Positions 8,398 to 15,201 of a stretch of 46,446 nucleotides of DNA are shown piece after piece; the first letter of the stretch is position 1; every line of letters starts with the position of its first letter. The stretch is from a virus. The DNA lies in the IMG/VR virus record IMGVR_UViG_3300043436_001506, positions 1-46,446 of that record. One strand, written 5' to 3'. Both the position numbers and the translations under genes were made by a program. The notes beneath the pieces were generated by a model. It was given only the letters and a program-made list of their open reading frames with translations, was not told the DNA's origin and ran no database searches.

Positions 8398-8404
8398 TCC
8401 TCCT
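8384..8404. terminator. Hairpin terminator between converging genes
   Basis: A perfect 8-base-pair stem, AGGAGGAC (8384-8391) against GTCCTCCT (8397-8404), closes the loop TTATA. T-rich sequence follows in both directions (weakly on the plus strand; on the minus strand it reads TTTATTGTTT). It lies between the plus-strand early operon and the end of the minus-strand 111-aa gene, so it probably acts for both. Confidence 0.65.
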
Positions 8405-8447
8405 CTATTGCAATGTAACAATGGAAAATCGGGAAATCTAGACAAAC

Positions 8448-8783
8448 TTACAGAATTTCTTCTGAAGTTGATGGATTCATTGGAATAATTTTAGGCTCTA
8501 AATCAGTAAGACTAAGATCTTCTTGAGGAATAACAGTTTCCATAGGACTAGAACTCAATTTTCCTTCTTCTGACAAACGAGCCATGATGTCATTCTTGGC
8601 TGCATTAGCAGTAGAAAACAATTCCATAAGTGTAGTTAAAGGTACTTGAGTGATTGCAACTGTTTGTAAATCTACAAGATGCAACAATGCAGCAAGTTCA
8701 GTTCCTTTGATTGTGATTTGTTCATCAGGTTTCCAATAAACTGTACTTTCCTGTGCTTCTGGTTGGTTTGTTTCGGTAGTCAT
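8448..8783 (-). CDS. Isolated minus-strand protein (111 aa), unknown
   Basis: This single minus-strand gene sits within an otherwise plus-strand region. The 111-residue product has acidic, likely disordered ends (TTETNQPEAQESTVYW at the start; DLEPKIIPMNPSTSEEIL at the end) around a central helical part (TELAALLHLVDLQTVAIT, then TLMELFSTANAAKNDIMARL). I do not recognise it. It has its own good promoter (8803-8834) that faces away from the dCMP deaminase gene, and a terminator beyond its stop. The separate expression and position suggest a regulator or host-takeover protein, which is inference. Confidence 0.75.
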   Translation of the reverse strand: MTTETNQPEAQESTVYWKPDEQITIKGTELAALLHLVDLQTVAITQVPLTTLMELFSTANAAKNDIMARLSEEGKLSSSPMETVIPQEDLSLTDLEPKIIPMNPSTSEEIL

Positions 8784-8808
8784 AAAATTAATTTTCTATA
8801 TTCAAAAA

Positions 8809-8822
8809 TAGGATATTTCCTA
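8809..8822. promoter_or_regulatory. Palindrome between divergent -7 elements (operator candidate)
   Basis: TAGGA (8809-8813) and its reverse complement TCCTA (8818-8822) are separated by TATT. The palindrome lies between, and partly overlaps, the two face-to-face -7 elements (CAAAAATA 8803-8810 and TAACTTTG 8823-8830). A repressor or activator bound here would affect both promoters. No protein that would bind it is known. Confidence 0.4.
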
Positions 8823-8830
8823 TAACTTTG
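8823..8830 (+). promoter_or_regulatory. -7 element for the dCMP deaminase cluster
   Basis: TAACTTTG matches the Bacteroidota -7 consensus TAnnTTTG and lies 22 bases before the ATG at 8853. The -33 position has TTC (8801-8803) in place of TTG, so the promoter is weaker than the minus-strand one that it overlaps. Confidence 0.5.
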
Positions 8831-8852
8831 CAAATTAACAAACCGACCTGTA

Positions 8853-9290
8853 ATGACTCGCCCACTTCACCATTCGGAGAAAAAACACAACCTTTACTTA
8901 GATTTAGCACGCAGAATTGCAGAAGAATCTTACTGTAAGAGACTGCAGGTAGGAGCCTTAATCGTTAAAGATGGGAACATAATCTCTTTCGGTTATAACG
9001 GTACTCCTAGTGGTCTTCCTAACGTATGTGAAGAAAATGACGTTACTCTGCCTTATGTATTGCACGCAGAGTCTAATGCTATTAGTAAGGCTTGTAAGTC
9101 TCCTATCAGTACAGAAGGAGCTACAATGTATATGACACACTCTTGTTGTACTGAGTGTGCTAAACTAATTGTTCAAAGTGGTATCAAGAAAGTATACTAC
9201 ATACATGAATACCGTGATTTAACAGGCATTAACCTATTGAGAACCTGTGACGTAGAAGTAAGTAAAACAAACAACCTAAAACCAATATGA
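8853..9290 (+). CDS. dCMP deaminase (deoxycytidylate deaminase)
   Basis: The 145-residue protein is a zinc-dependent cytidine/deoxycytidylate deaminase. The catalytic HAE is at 71-73 and the second zinc motif C99-T-E-C102 follows, here SCCTEC where many members have PCxxC. The YNGTPSG segment (48-54) is the usual nucleotide-binding loop. The enzyme converts dCMP to dUMP, the precursor of dTMP, for phage DNA synthesis. The gene opens a three-gene cluster behind its own promoter and is coupled to the GroES-like gene (ATGA overlap at 9287-9290). Confidence 0.92.
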   Translation: MTRPLHHSEKKHNLYLDLARRIAEESYCKRLQVGALIVKDGNIISFGYNGTPSGLPNVCEENDVTLPYVLHAESNAISKACKSPISTEGATMYMTHSCCTECAKLIVQSGIKKVYYIHEYRDLTGINLLRTCDVEVSKTNNLKPI

Positions 9291-9568
9291 GTATTAAACT
9301 GAGAGGATCAAGGCTATTGCTTAATTGCCCTCCTCGTAAAGACCTAGGACTTCACTTGAGTGAAGAAGCCCAAAAAGAACTTTTAATTAAACAACTAGAA
9401 GAAATGACATCTTTGGATGTATATGCTGTTGGTGAAGCTGTCAAAGACATTGAAGTAGGAGATAAGGTTTATATCTCTCCCAATACAATTATGCATGCTG
9501 ATCTTATTGACATTGATGGCGATCAGAAGTTTTTAATCCGTGAGATGGATGTTGTATTAATCTGGTAA
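9287..9568 (+). CDS. GroES-like co-chaperonin
   Basis: The 93-residue product has the co-chaperonin pattern: an N-terminal strand (GSRLLLNCPP), a mobile-loop region (about residues 18-38), VYAVGEAVKDIEVGDKVYIS (the V-x-x-V-G...GDKV core) and a C-terminal FLIREMDVVLIW strand, equivalent to the 'I-x-E-x-D-I-L-A' end of GroES. T4 gp31 and related phage proteins replace host GroES to fold capsid proteins that are too large for the host lid. The length (93) is usual. It would cap the host GroEL in the cytoplasm. Alternative: a GroES-fold protein with another role. Confidence 0.75.
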   Translation: MSIKLRGSRLLLNCPPRKDLGLHLSEEAQKELLIKQLEEMTSLDVYAVGEAVKDIEVGDKVYISPNTIMHADLIDIDGDQKFLIREMDVVLIW

Positions 9569-9581
9569 GTTAATAACTTTA
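9552..9581 (+). promoter_or_regulatory. Promoter candidate giving a near-leaderless transcript
   Basis: TTG (9552-9554), a 19-base spacer, and TAACTTTA (9574-9581; one base from TAnnTTTG) lie at the end of the GroES-like gene. The ATG at 9585 follows after three bases, so the transcript would start at or next to the start codon. Confidence 0.45.
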
Positions 9582-9584
9582 GAA

Positions 9585-9926
9585 ATGAAACTATTTTATT
9601 ATACCGACATTGAAATTAAGTCAAATGAAGACGGAAGAAACATCATTCGTAAGAACGGATATTCATTCGACTTAGAATCAGTAGTAATGACGTACCCAGA
9701 AAAAGACGGATTAGCAGTTATCTTGAATAGAAATGCGGATAAGTTAAATCCAATCGACTATCAGTATAAAATTAATCCTACTACTAAACAAAAAGAGCCA
9801 GTAAAAATCACTAAATTTGAGACAACAAGCGAGCCAATCGTAGTAGTACTCAAAGACCCAAGAGAGATTGAGGCTTTCTTGCACCTAACAGGAGGACCAG
9901 AGGGTCTGTCTGTTATCTCCGAATAA
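9585..9926 (+). CDS. Unknown protein (113 aa)
   Basis: The product looks like a small beta-rich domain (MKLFYYTDIEIKS, then LESVVMTYPEKDGLAVIL, then PIVVVLKDPREIEAFLHL). No membrane segment, signal peptide or known motif is seen. It is the last gene before a strong terminator at 9966-9996 and may have its own promoter. I do not recognise the family. Confidence 0.75.
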   Translation: MKLFYYTDIEIKSNEDGRNIIRKNGYSFDLESVVMTYPEKDGLAVILNRNADKLNPIDYQYKINPTTKQKEPVKITKFETTSEPIVVVLKDPREIEAFLHLTGGPEGLSVISE

Positions 9927-9965
9927 GGGAAATCTGTAAACATTTCCATAGTTTTAGTTAAGTAG

Positions 9966-9996
9966 AGGGGGATTAATATCCCCCTTTATTTTTTTC
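9966..9996 (+). terminator. Strong rho-independent-type terminator
   Basis: AGGGGGAT (9966-9973) pairs with ATCCCCCT (9978-9985) around the loop TAAT, followed by TTATTTTTTTC. It separates the nucleotide-metabolism cluster from the tail-fibre genes. Confidence 0.85.
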
Positions 9997-10006
9997 TGTA
10001 TTACCT

Positions 10007-10014
10007 TATATTTG
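10007..10014 (+). promoter_or_regulatory. -7 element for the tail-fibre operon
   Basis: TATATTTG matches the Bacteroidota -7 consensus. The start codon at 10040 lies 26 bases beyond. The -33 position for a 19-base spacer is TTT, at the terminator's edge, so the upstream element is imperfect. Confidence 0.5.
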
Positions 10015-10039
10015 TATATTACTATATAGTAGACATGTT

Positions 10040-11689
10040 ATGCCTAATAATCCTCTGACTCCTCAGGAGCTGTTAACATTTATACAAGCATCTGCACAAC
10101 AAGGTCAGAGTACTCCGCAGTTTCCAGCTAAGTATGTGTTTGCTACAGATCCTGTAAATCCAGGAAGTCTTGGTTTAAGATTATTTGATGCGGCTTACAT
10201 CTCTACTGGTATCATTGACCCCAATAGATTAGGAACAGGAGCTACAGGAGCAGGTAATTTATATTTAGCTGATGACGGAACCTGGAAGGTAATCAGTGCA
10301 GGCGGTGGAGGAGACATGCTTAAGGCCACTTACGATGTAGACAATGACGGAGTAGTGGATAGTGCAGAAAGAACTGAGATTATAGTAAGAAACTCTACTG
10401 GTTCTACTCTAACTAAAGGTACAATTGTTTACTTAAGTGGAGCAACAGGAAACAGACCCAATGCTGTAAGAGCCCAAGCACATACTGAGGCTACTTCTTC
10501 AAGGACCATAGGCATAGTTGAAGCAAATATTGCGAATAACTCTGACGGATACGTAGCAACAAACGGAACTCTTCACGACTTAGATACTTCGGCTTTTACG
10601 GCTGGGGATGCTGTTTGGTTGTCTGCTACCACAGCAGGAGCATTTACAAGCACAGTTCCTGCCGAACCCAATCATACAGTTTTCATCGGATACATTGCTA
10701 GGGCTCACCCTACGCAAGGTAGAATAGTTCTTCACATTCAAAACGGGTATGAGTTGAATGAGTTACACGGAGTTCTTGTAACTTCTGAGGCTAACAATGA
10801 CTTATTGGTTTATGAAACTTCAAGTACTCTTTGGAAGAACAAAAGCATATCTACCATCTTTGGAGGTACTCCTTTGGTCACAGTTCCTACCCTAGCACAA
10901 GTAACTACAGCAGGAAACACCACCACCAATGCGATTACTGTAGGTTCATTCAATTTGGGAAGTAGTGTTGGAATTAGTACACTTAGTGCGTTTGGGTTAA
11001 ATTATTTTATTGCCACTGCATTAACAGCAGGACAAGGTATAAGTGCAAGTTTTAGCCCATCTGGAACTCCTACAAGTTATGCTTATAATTTTCAATTTAG
11101 TAAGTCTTCAACTGCAAATAATAACTCATTATTATTTATTGGTGGAGGAGCTTCTGCTGGGCCAGCAGCAAATAAACACCTAATAACTACAAGTACAGAC
11201 GGGACTGCTACAGCACAACCACTTGCATTTGCCGTTGCAACAGGAAATTGGGCTTCCGCAACTGCTTTGATGACATTAACACCAACTCAAAACGTACTTA
11301 TAGGCACTACTACCGATGCAGGATATAAGTTAGATGTTAATGGGACTGCACGAGTACAAGGAGCATTTACCGCAACCCTAGCCAACGTATCTACTGCCAA
11401 CGTAGTCTATTACAACTCTTCTACAGGATTGATGACCTATGCGACTGCTCCTATAGGTGCTCAGTTTGTAATAGATTACGATTACAATATAGTAGGATTG
11501 AAGAATGGGTCTAACGTCCTTTTTACAACTAGTGCAACCTTTATCGTAAATACAACCAGAGTTTTCTTAAATGGTCAGAGACTAACTCGTGGTGCAGGAT
11601 ACGACTATATTGAAACAGGAACAAACCAAATAACTTTCACAAACCCACCAGTATCAACTGACCTTATTATAATCGAATACCAAATCTAA
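10040..11689 (+). CDS. Tail-fibre or adhesin-like structural protein (549 aa)
   Basis: The protein is rich in Thr, Ser, Gly, Ala and Asn with strand-turn repeats, as in phage fibres. An N-terminal segment (about 1-60; PLTPQELLTFIQASAQQ) may attach to the virion. Residues about 95-235 (YDVDNDGVVDSAER to GRIVLHIQNGYEL) resemble a domain common in fibres of environmental phages. The last 80 residues (RVFLNGQRLTRGAGYDYI, then STDLIIIEYQI) form a small beta domain also present at the end of the next gene, which points to shared assembly or duplication. It would lie at the tail tip and contact the host surface. It has no own chaperone domain that I can see. Confidence 0.75.
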   Translation: MPNNPLTPQELLTFIQASAQQGQSTPQFPAKYVFATDPVNPGSLGLRLFDAAYISTGIIDPNRLGTGATGAGNLYLADDGTWKVISAGGGGDMLKATYDVDNDGVVDSAERTEIIVRNSTGSTLTKGTIVYLSGATGNRPNAVRAQAHTEATSSRTIGIVEANIANNSDGYVATNGTLHDLDTSAFTAGDAVWLSATTAGAFTSTVPAEPNHTVFIGYIARAHPTQGRIVLHIQNGYELNELHGVLVTSEANNDLLVYETSSTLWKNKSISTIFGGTPLVTVPTLAQVTTAGNTTTNAITVGSFNLGSSVGISTLSAFGLNYFIATALTAGQGISASFSPSGTPTSYAYNFQFSKSSTANNNSLLFIGGGASAGPAANKHLITTSTDGTATAQPLAFAVATGNWASATALMTLTPTQNVLIGTTTDAGYKLDVNGTARVQGAFTATLANVSTANVVYYNSSTGLMTYATAPIGAQFVIDYDYNIVGLKNGSNVLFTTSATFIVNTTRVFLNGQRLTRGAGYDYIETGTNQITFTNPPVSTDLIIIEYQI

Positions 11690-11694
11690 ACATC

Positions 11695-13389
11695 ATGCCA
11701 ATAACTAAAATTAAAAAATCCCAACTCGATGCCCTCACGATTGTGAATGCGGACATCGATGCCGCTGCTGCTATCGCCAGTTCGAAGTTGGCTGATGGTG
11801 CAAACTTCACTAAAAAAGATGGAACTGTAGCCTTTACAGCAGATCAATCCTTTGGAGGATTTAAAGCAACAGGTTTAGGTACTCCGACTAACACAACAGA
11901 TGCTGCAACTAAAGCATACGTAGATTCAGTTGCTCAAGGTTTGAGCGTTAAGACTGCAGTACGTGCAGCAACAACTGCTAACATTACTTTGAGTGGTACA
12001 CAAACCATTGATGGTATTGCTTTGATTGCTGGGGATCGTGTACTTGTAAAGAACCAAACTACAACCACACAGAATGGTGTATACGATGTTTCGGCAGGTG
12101 CGTGGACACGTTCAGCAGATTCTGACGCAGGTTCTGAGTTAATAAACGCTTTCTACTTTGTAACTGCAGGAACTACCTTACAGGCTACGGGCTGGACTCA
12201 AAGTACTCCTGGTCCTATAACAATCGGTTCAACAGCAATTGTATTTAACCAATTTGCAGGAGCTGCTGACTTCCAAGCAGGTAACGGTCTTACTAAGACG
12301 GGTCTTACTTTTGACGTAGGAACTGCATCTTCTTCTCGTATTGTTGTTAACGCTGATAACATTGACTTAGCAACTTCAGGTGTTACTGCAGGAACATACA
12401 ACAGAGTTACTGTAGATGCTTATGGTAGGGTTACTTCTGCTGTTGCTGGAACTACTGATAACTTAGTAGAGGGTACTACTAACCTATTCTTTACGAACGC
12501 TCGTGCTCAATCCGCTATCACAGGTGGTGCTTCTACAATAGTTACTTCTAACTTGACCGCATCTCGTGCTTTGGTATCAGATGGTTCTGGTAAAGTTGCC
12601 GTATCTACTGTGACTTCTGCTGAACTTAGTTATGTATCAGGCGTAACTTCTGCTATCCAAACTCAGTTGAACAATAAGCAAGGATTAGATGCCACTTTGA
12701 CCGCTCTTGCTGGTTTGACCACAGCCGCTAATCAGTTGATTTATGCTACAGGTGTAGATACTTTTGCGATGTCTGCGTTGACTGCATTTGGTCGTTCTTT
12801 GATTGACGATGCCGATGCTGCCGCTGGTCGTACTACTTTGGGAGTTGTTATCGGAACCAACGTACAAGCTTGGGATGCTGACTTAGACGCAATCGCTGCC
12901 TTGGCTGGTACTTCAGGATTCTTGAAAAAGACTGCTGCGAATACTTGGTCTTTGGATACTTCTACCTACTTGACTGCCAACCAAACAATTACTTTGAGTG
13001 GTGATGCAAGTGGTAGTGGAACAACCGCTATTACTGTGACTCTTGCTTCTGTAGGAACTGCTGGTACTTACACCAAAGTAACAACTGACGCTAAGGGTCG
13101 TGTGACTTCTGGTACTACTTTGTCTACAGGTGACTTGCCTGCAGGAACTATGAATAGTAGTAACTTTGTAGTAAGAGAAACTCCAAGTCCTGCTCCTAAC
13201 GGAGTAGCTACGACATTCACTTGTACAGGTAACGCTATCGCAGGTTCTGAAAGAGTATACTTGAACGGTGTATTGATGGAGCCAGGCGCAGGTAATGATT
13301 ACACTGTAGGTAACTTAAGTCCTTTGACAATTACCTTCTTGTTCGTGCCTACACCTACAGATAAAATTAGAATTAATTACTTGAAATAA
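11695..13389 (+). CDS. Tail-fibre-like structural protein (564 aa)
   Basis: The N-terminus (ITKIKKSQLDALTIVNADID, then AAAIASSKL) and the following TDAATKAYVDSVAQGL, TIDGIALIAGDRVLVKNQTT and QNGVYDVSAGAW segments are a module seen in many phage tail fibres. Residues about 225-250 and 425-475 carry the GTYxxVTxDAxGRVT strand repeat, also found in the next gene. The C-terminus (ERVYLNGVLMEPGAGNDYTV to DKIRINYLK) is a paralogue of the end of the previous gene. It starts five bases after that gene and is followed by the next after two bases, so the three are made together. Confidence 0.8.
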   Translation: MPITKIKKSQLDALTIVNADIDAAAAIASSKLADGANFTKKDGTVAFTADQSFGGFKATGLGTPTNTTDAATKAYVDSVAQGLSVKTAVRAATTANITLSGTQTIDGIALIAGDRVLVKNQTTTTQNGVYDVSAGAWTRSADSDAGSELINAFYFVTAGTTLQATGWTQSTPGPITIGSTAIVFNQFAGAADFQAGNGLTKTGLTFDVGTASSSRIVVNADNIDLATSGVTAGTYNRVTVDAYGRVTSAVAGTTDNLVEGTTNLFFTNARAQSAITGGASTIVTSNLTASRALVSDGSGKVAVSTVTSAELSYVSGVTSAIQTQLNNKQGLDATLTALAGLTTAANQLIYATGVDTFAMSALTAFGRSLIDDADAAAGRTTLGVVIGTNVQAWDADLDAIAALAGTSGFLKKTAANTWSLDTSTYLTANQTITLSGDASGSGTTAITVTLASVGTAGTYTKVTTDAKGRVTSGTTLSTGDLPAGTMNSSNFVVRETPSPAPNGVATTFTCTGNAIAGSERVYLNGVLMEPGAGNDYTVGNLSPLTITFLFVPTPTDKIRINYLK

Positions 13390-14115
13390 TCATGCCTAGA
13401 ACTCAAATTGGAACTACATTAATAGAAGACGGCTCTGTACGTAGAGTAGACATCAACACTGTTACTACAACTCAAGCGTTAATTACTAAAGTACTAGTCA
13501 ATTCCCCTCTTACTATCAGTAGTACGGGGGTTGACTCAGGAACAGGTGATGTGACTTTAGGACTTAATACAGCCAATTTGGTAACTAGTTTTAACACTAG
13601 AGTCGGAGCAGTAACCTTAAGTGGTAGTGATGTAACTACTGCTCTAGGCTTTACTCCCGTTAGTGGTAATCAAACTATTACTCTTTCTGGCGATGTAACG
13701 GGGTCTGGTGCTACAGGAATAACAACTACTCTTGCTAATAGTGGAGTCACAGCAGGAACCTATCGTTCTGTTACGGTAGACGCTAAAGGACGAACTACTG
13801 CAGGAACAAATCCTACTACAATTTCAGGATATGGTATTACGGATTTTTACGCTCAGGTTGTTACTGGTTTTGTAACAGGAGCAAACAGTACTGTACTAAA
13901 TACTGATTCTTTGGAAGTTGCACTTGAAAAATTACAAGGACAAGTTAACGCAAGACTTACTGCTAACCAAAGTATTACTTTGTCAGGGGATGCTACTGGG
14001 TCAGGTACTACCTCAATTGCAGTTACTTTAGCAAATACTTCTGTTACTCCTGGAGCATACACAAATGCAGACATAACTATTGATAGTAAGGGAAGAATTA
14101 CTGCTGCTGCAAATG
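12973..14115 (+). repeat. Three copies of a ~50-codon fibre module across two genes
   Basis: The module NQ(T/S)ITLSGD...GSG...I...TLA...GxY...DxKGRxT occurs near 12973-13120 in the 564-aa gene and twice in the 276-aa gene, near 13660-13810 and 13960-14115. The copies are clearly related as protein but differ at many bases, so they are old repeats, not recent duplicates. Confidence 0.7.
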
Positions 14116-14222
14116 GTTCGTCAGGTGGAGGAGGTTTTACAGGAATGTTTACAGTCCCTACAAACCCTCCAGGAATGCAGACTTTGGATATACAAAATGG
14201 ACTTATTGTGAATGTTTTGTAA
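13392..14222 (+). CDS. Short tail-fibre-like protein with repeat modules (276 aa)
   Basis: The N-terminal 60 residues (PRTQIGTTLIEDGSVRRVDI) resemble the attachment segment of the 564-aa protein. Two copies of the NQxITLSGD...DxKGRxT module follow, separated by a helical stretch (TVLNTDSLEVALEKLQGQV) of the kind found before fibre trimer shafts. It ends in a glycine-rich stretch (SSGGGG) and a short hydrophobic strand region. It lacks the C-terminal 'YLNG...DY' domain shared by the two upstream genes, so it may be a truncated paralogue or a connector. Confidence 0.7.
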   Translation: MPRTQIGTTLIEDGSVRRVDINTVTTTQALITKVLVNSPLTISSTGVDSGTGDVTLGLNTANLVTSFNTRVGAVTLSGSDVTTALGFTPVSGNQTITLSGDVTGSGATGITTTLANSGVTAGTYRSVTVDAKGRTTAGTNPTTISGYGITDFYAQVVTGFVTGANSTVLNTDSLEVALEKLQGQVNARLTANQSITLSGDATGSGTTSIAVTLANTSVTPGAYTNADITIDSKGRITAAANGSSGGGGFTGMFTVPTNPPGMQTLDIQNGLIVNVL

Positions 14223-14223
14223 G

Positions 14224-14253
14224 TTGACTTTTTCACTTTAAACATTATATTTG
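14224..14253 (+). promoter_or_regulatory. Bacteroidota-type promoter giving a near-leaderless transcript
   Basis: TTG (14224-14226), a spacer of exactly 19 bases, and TATATTTG (14246-14253) fit the Bacteroidota consensus. The ATG at 14258 follows after four bases, so transcription probably begins at or beside the start codon. It lies right after the fibre gene's stop. Confidence 0.7.
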
Positions 14254-14257
14254 TACT

Positions 14258-14569
14258 ATGATAAAAATTGAAGATGTAATTGTTCCAAGTAAAGGCACAG
14301 GCAAATACTTTGCAATTAAATGCTTAAATTTAGATATTAAAAAATCTAGTGAGGCTAGCCCTACTTTCTATTGGGAAGTTAAGAAAGGTGCTCCTTACGC
14401 AATTGATGAAGTTCAGACTGAAATTCCAGGAGAAAGTATTCTTGATGGAAACTTATTTATGACTTCAGAAGAGTATGCAGCTTGGGGAAATGATGACTCC
14501 TATGTACTTAATTGGGCACTAGCTAAACTTGGCTTTGTTGAGTTGAACGAAGAAGAGTCAGCAGAATAA
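14258..14569 (+). CDS. Unknown small protein (103 aa)
   Basis: The product has a beta-rich first half (IKIEDVIVPSKGTGKYFAIK) and a helical C-terminal half with acidic end (WALAKLGFVELNEEESAE). No membrane segment or signal peptide is seen. It follows the fibre genes but has its own promoter, with no leader. I do not recognise the family; genes in this position often encode fibre-assembly or accessory proteins. Confidence 0.7.
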   Translation: MIKIEDVIVPSKGTGKYFAIKCLNLDIKKSSEASPTFYWEVKKGAPYAIDEVQTEIPGESILDGNLFMTSEEYAAWGNDDSYVLNWALAKLGFVELNEEESAE

Positions 14570-14590
14570 CTAAAATAAAAACCAACCTAT

Positions 14591-14857
14591 ATGAAAAAAA
14601 TTGATTTAAACAAAGCCGTTACAGATTTAGACGGTAAAGAAATTGAAGGTTCTAACCTTGGTAAAATTGTAGCTCAAATGCTTGTTTCTTCAAGTAAGGG
14701 AGATGCTTTGAAGTACATGGCATGGGCATTGAAATTACATGCATGTGAACCATTGGAATTGGATCCTTCTGATGTAGAAACTTTGAAAAACTTCATCAAA
14801 GACCACGATCAGTTGACTATTCTCTCCAAAGCACAAATGCTAGATTGCTTTGCCTAA
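14591..14857 (+). CDS. Small phage protein, conserved type (88 aa)
   Basis: The sequence (MKKIDLNKAVTDLDGKEIEG, then GKIVAQMLVSS, KYMAWALKL and a C-terminal FIKDHDQLTILSKAQML helix) has the shape of small proteins found near tail and holin genes in many phages, in which a 'D-L-x-G-x-x-I' strand is followed by helices. The role of such proteins is not known to me. It lies 21 bases after the previous gene and ends shortly before the terminator at 14891-14916. Confidence 0.7.
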   Translation: MKKIDLNKAVTDLDGKEIEGSNLGKIVAQMLVSSSKGDALKYMAWALKLHACEPLELDPSDVETLKNFIKDHDQLTILSKAQMLDCFA

Positions 14858-14890
14858 AACATTGCGCTAATTTTTTAGGTTCAACTGATC

Positions 14891-14916
14891 AACCCCTCTT
14901 CACGAGGGGTTTTTTA
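14891..14916. terminator. Bidirectional terminator between converging operons
   Basis: AACCCCTC (14891-14898) pairs with GAGGGGTT (14904-14911) around TTCAC, followed by TTTTTATTT on the plus strand. It ends the plus-strand fibre operon. The minus-strand 96-aa gene has its stop (14900-14902) inside the hairpin, so the same structure likely ends the late minus-strand transcript. Confidence 0.85.
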
Positions 14917-15190
14917 TTTCCGTCATTCGGATAACTTTAGGTTCGTCTACGTAATCTGCAATGATTACTTTGAGACCTTCTATAGACATTATCTTGATTT
15001 CCATAAGTATTGAATCAGATATATCATCTTGGAGCTTAAACATATCCTTTAAGGTTTGTTTATATTGCTCTTTGGTAATAAGTAGAGCATTTGGGTACTC
15101 TCCTCTTGACCTTGTATTATTATTCTTGAGTCCGTCTTTTTCCGACTCTAAATAATACTCGTGGATTTTTTCTTGGATTGTCTTGATCAT
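14900..15190 (-). CDS. Unknown protein at the end of the lysis cassette (96 aa)
   Basis: The 96-residue product is helical at first (MIKTIQEKIHEYYLES, then TKEQYKQTLKDMFKL) and ends in strands (EGLKVIIADYVDEPKVIRM). No signal peptide or membrane segment is seen. It begins 11 bases after the nuclease gene and its stop lies in the terminator. I do not recognise it. Confidence 0.7.
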   Translation of the reverse strand: MIKTIQEKIHEYYLESEKDGLKNNNTRSRGEYPNALLITKEQYKQTLKDMFKLQDDISDSILMEIKIMSIEGLKVIIADYVDEPKVIRMTEIKNPS

Positions 15191-15201
15191 AACAATGCTT
15201 T

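Larger units (their letters stand above)
8803..8834 (-). promoter_or_regulatory. Bacteroidota-type promoter for the 111-aa minus-strand gene
   Basis: Read on the minus strand, TTTG (8834-8831) is followed after 20 bases by TATTTTTG (8810-8803), matching TAnnTTTG. The start codon is 20 bases beyond. The spacer overlaps the divergent plus-strand -7 element and contains the TAGGA...TCCTA palindrome. Confidence 0.6.

Noticed and set aside
13853-14245. 130-residue minus-strand open frame over the 276-aa fibre gene
   Set aside because: It lies opposite a fibre gene with clear repeat modules, and there is no promoter or partner on the minus strand here.
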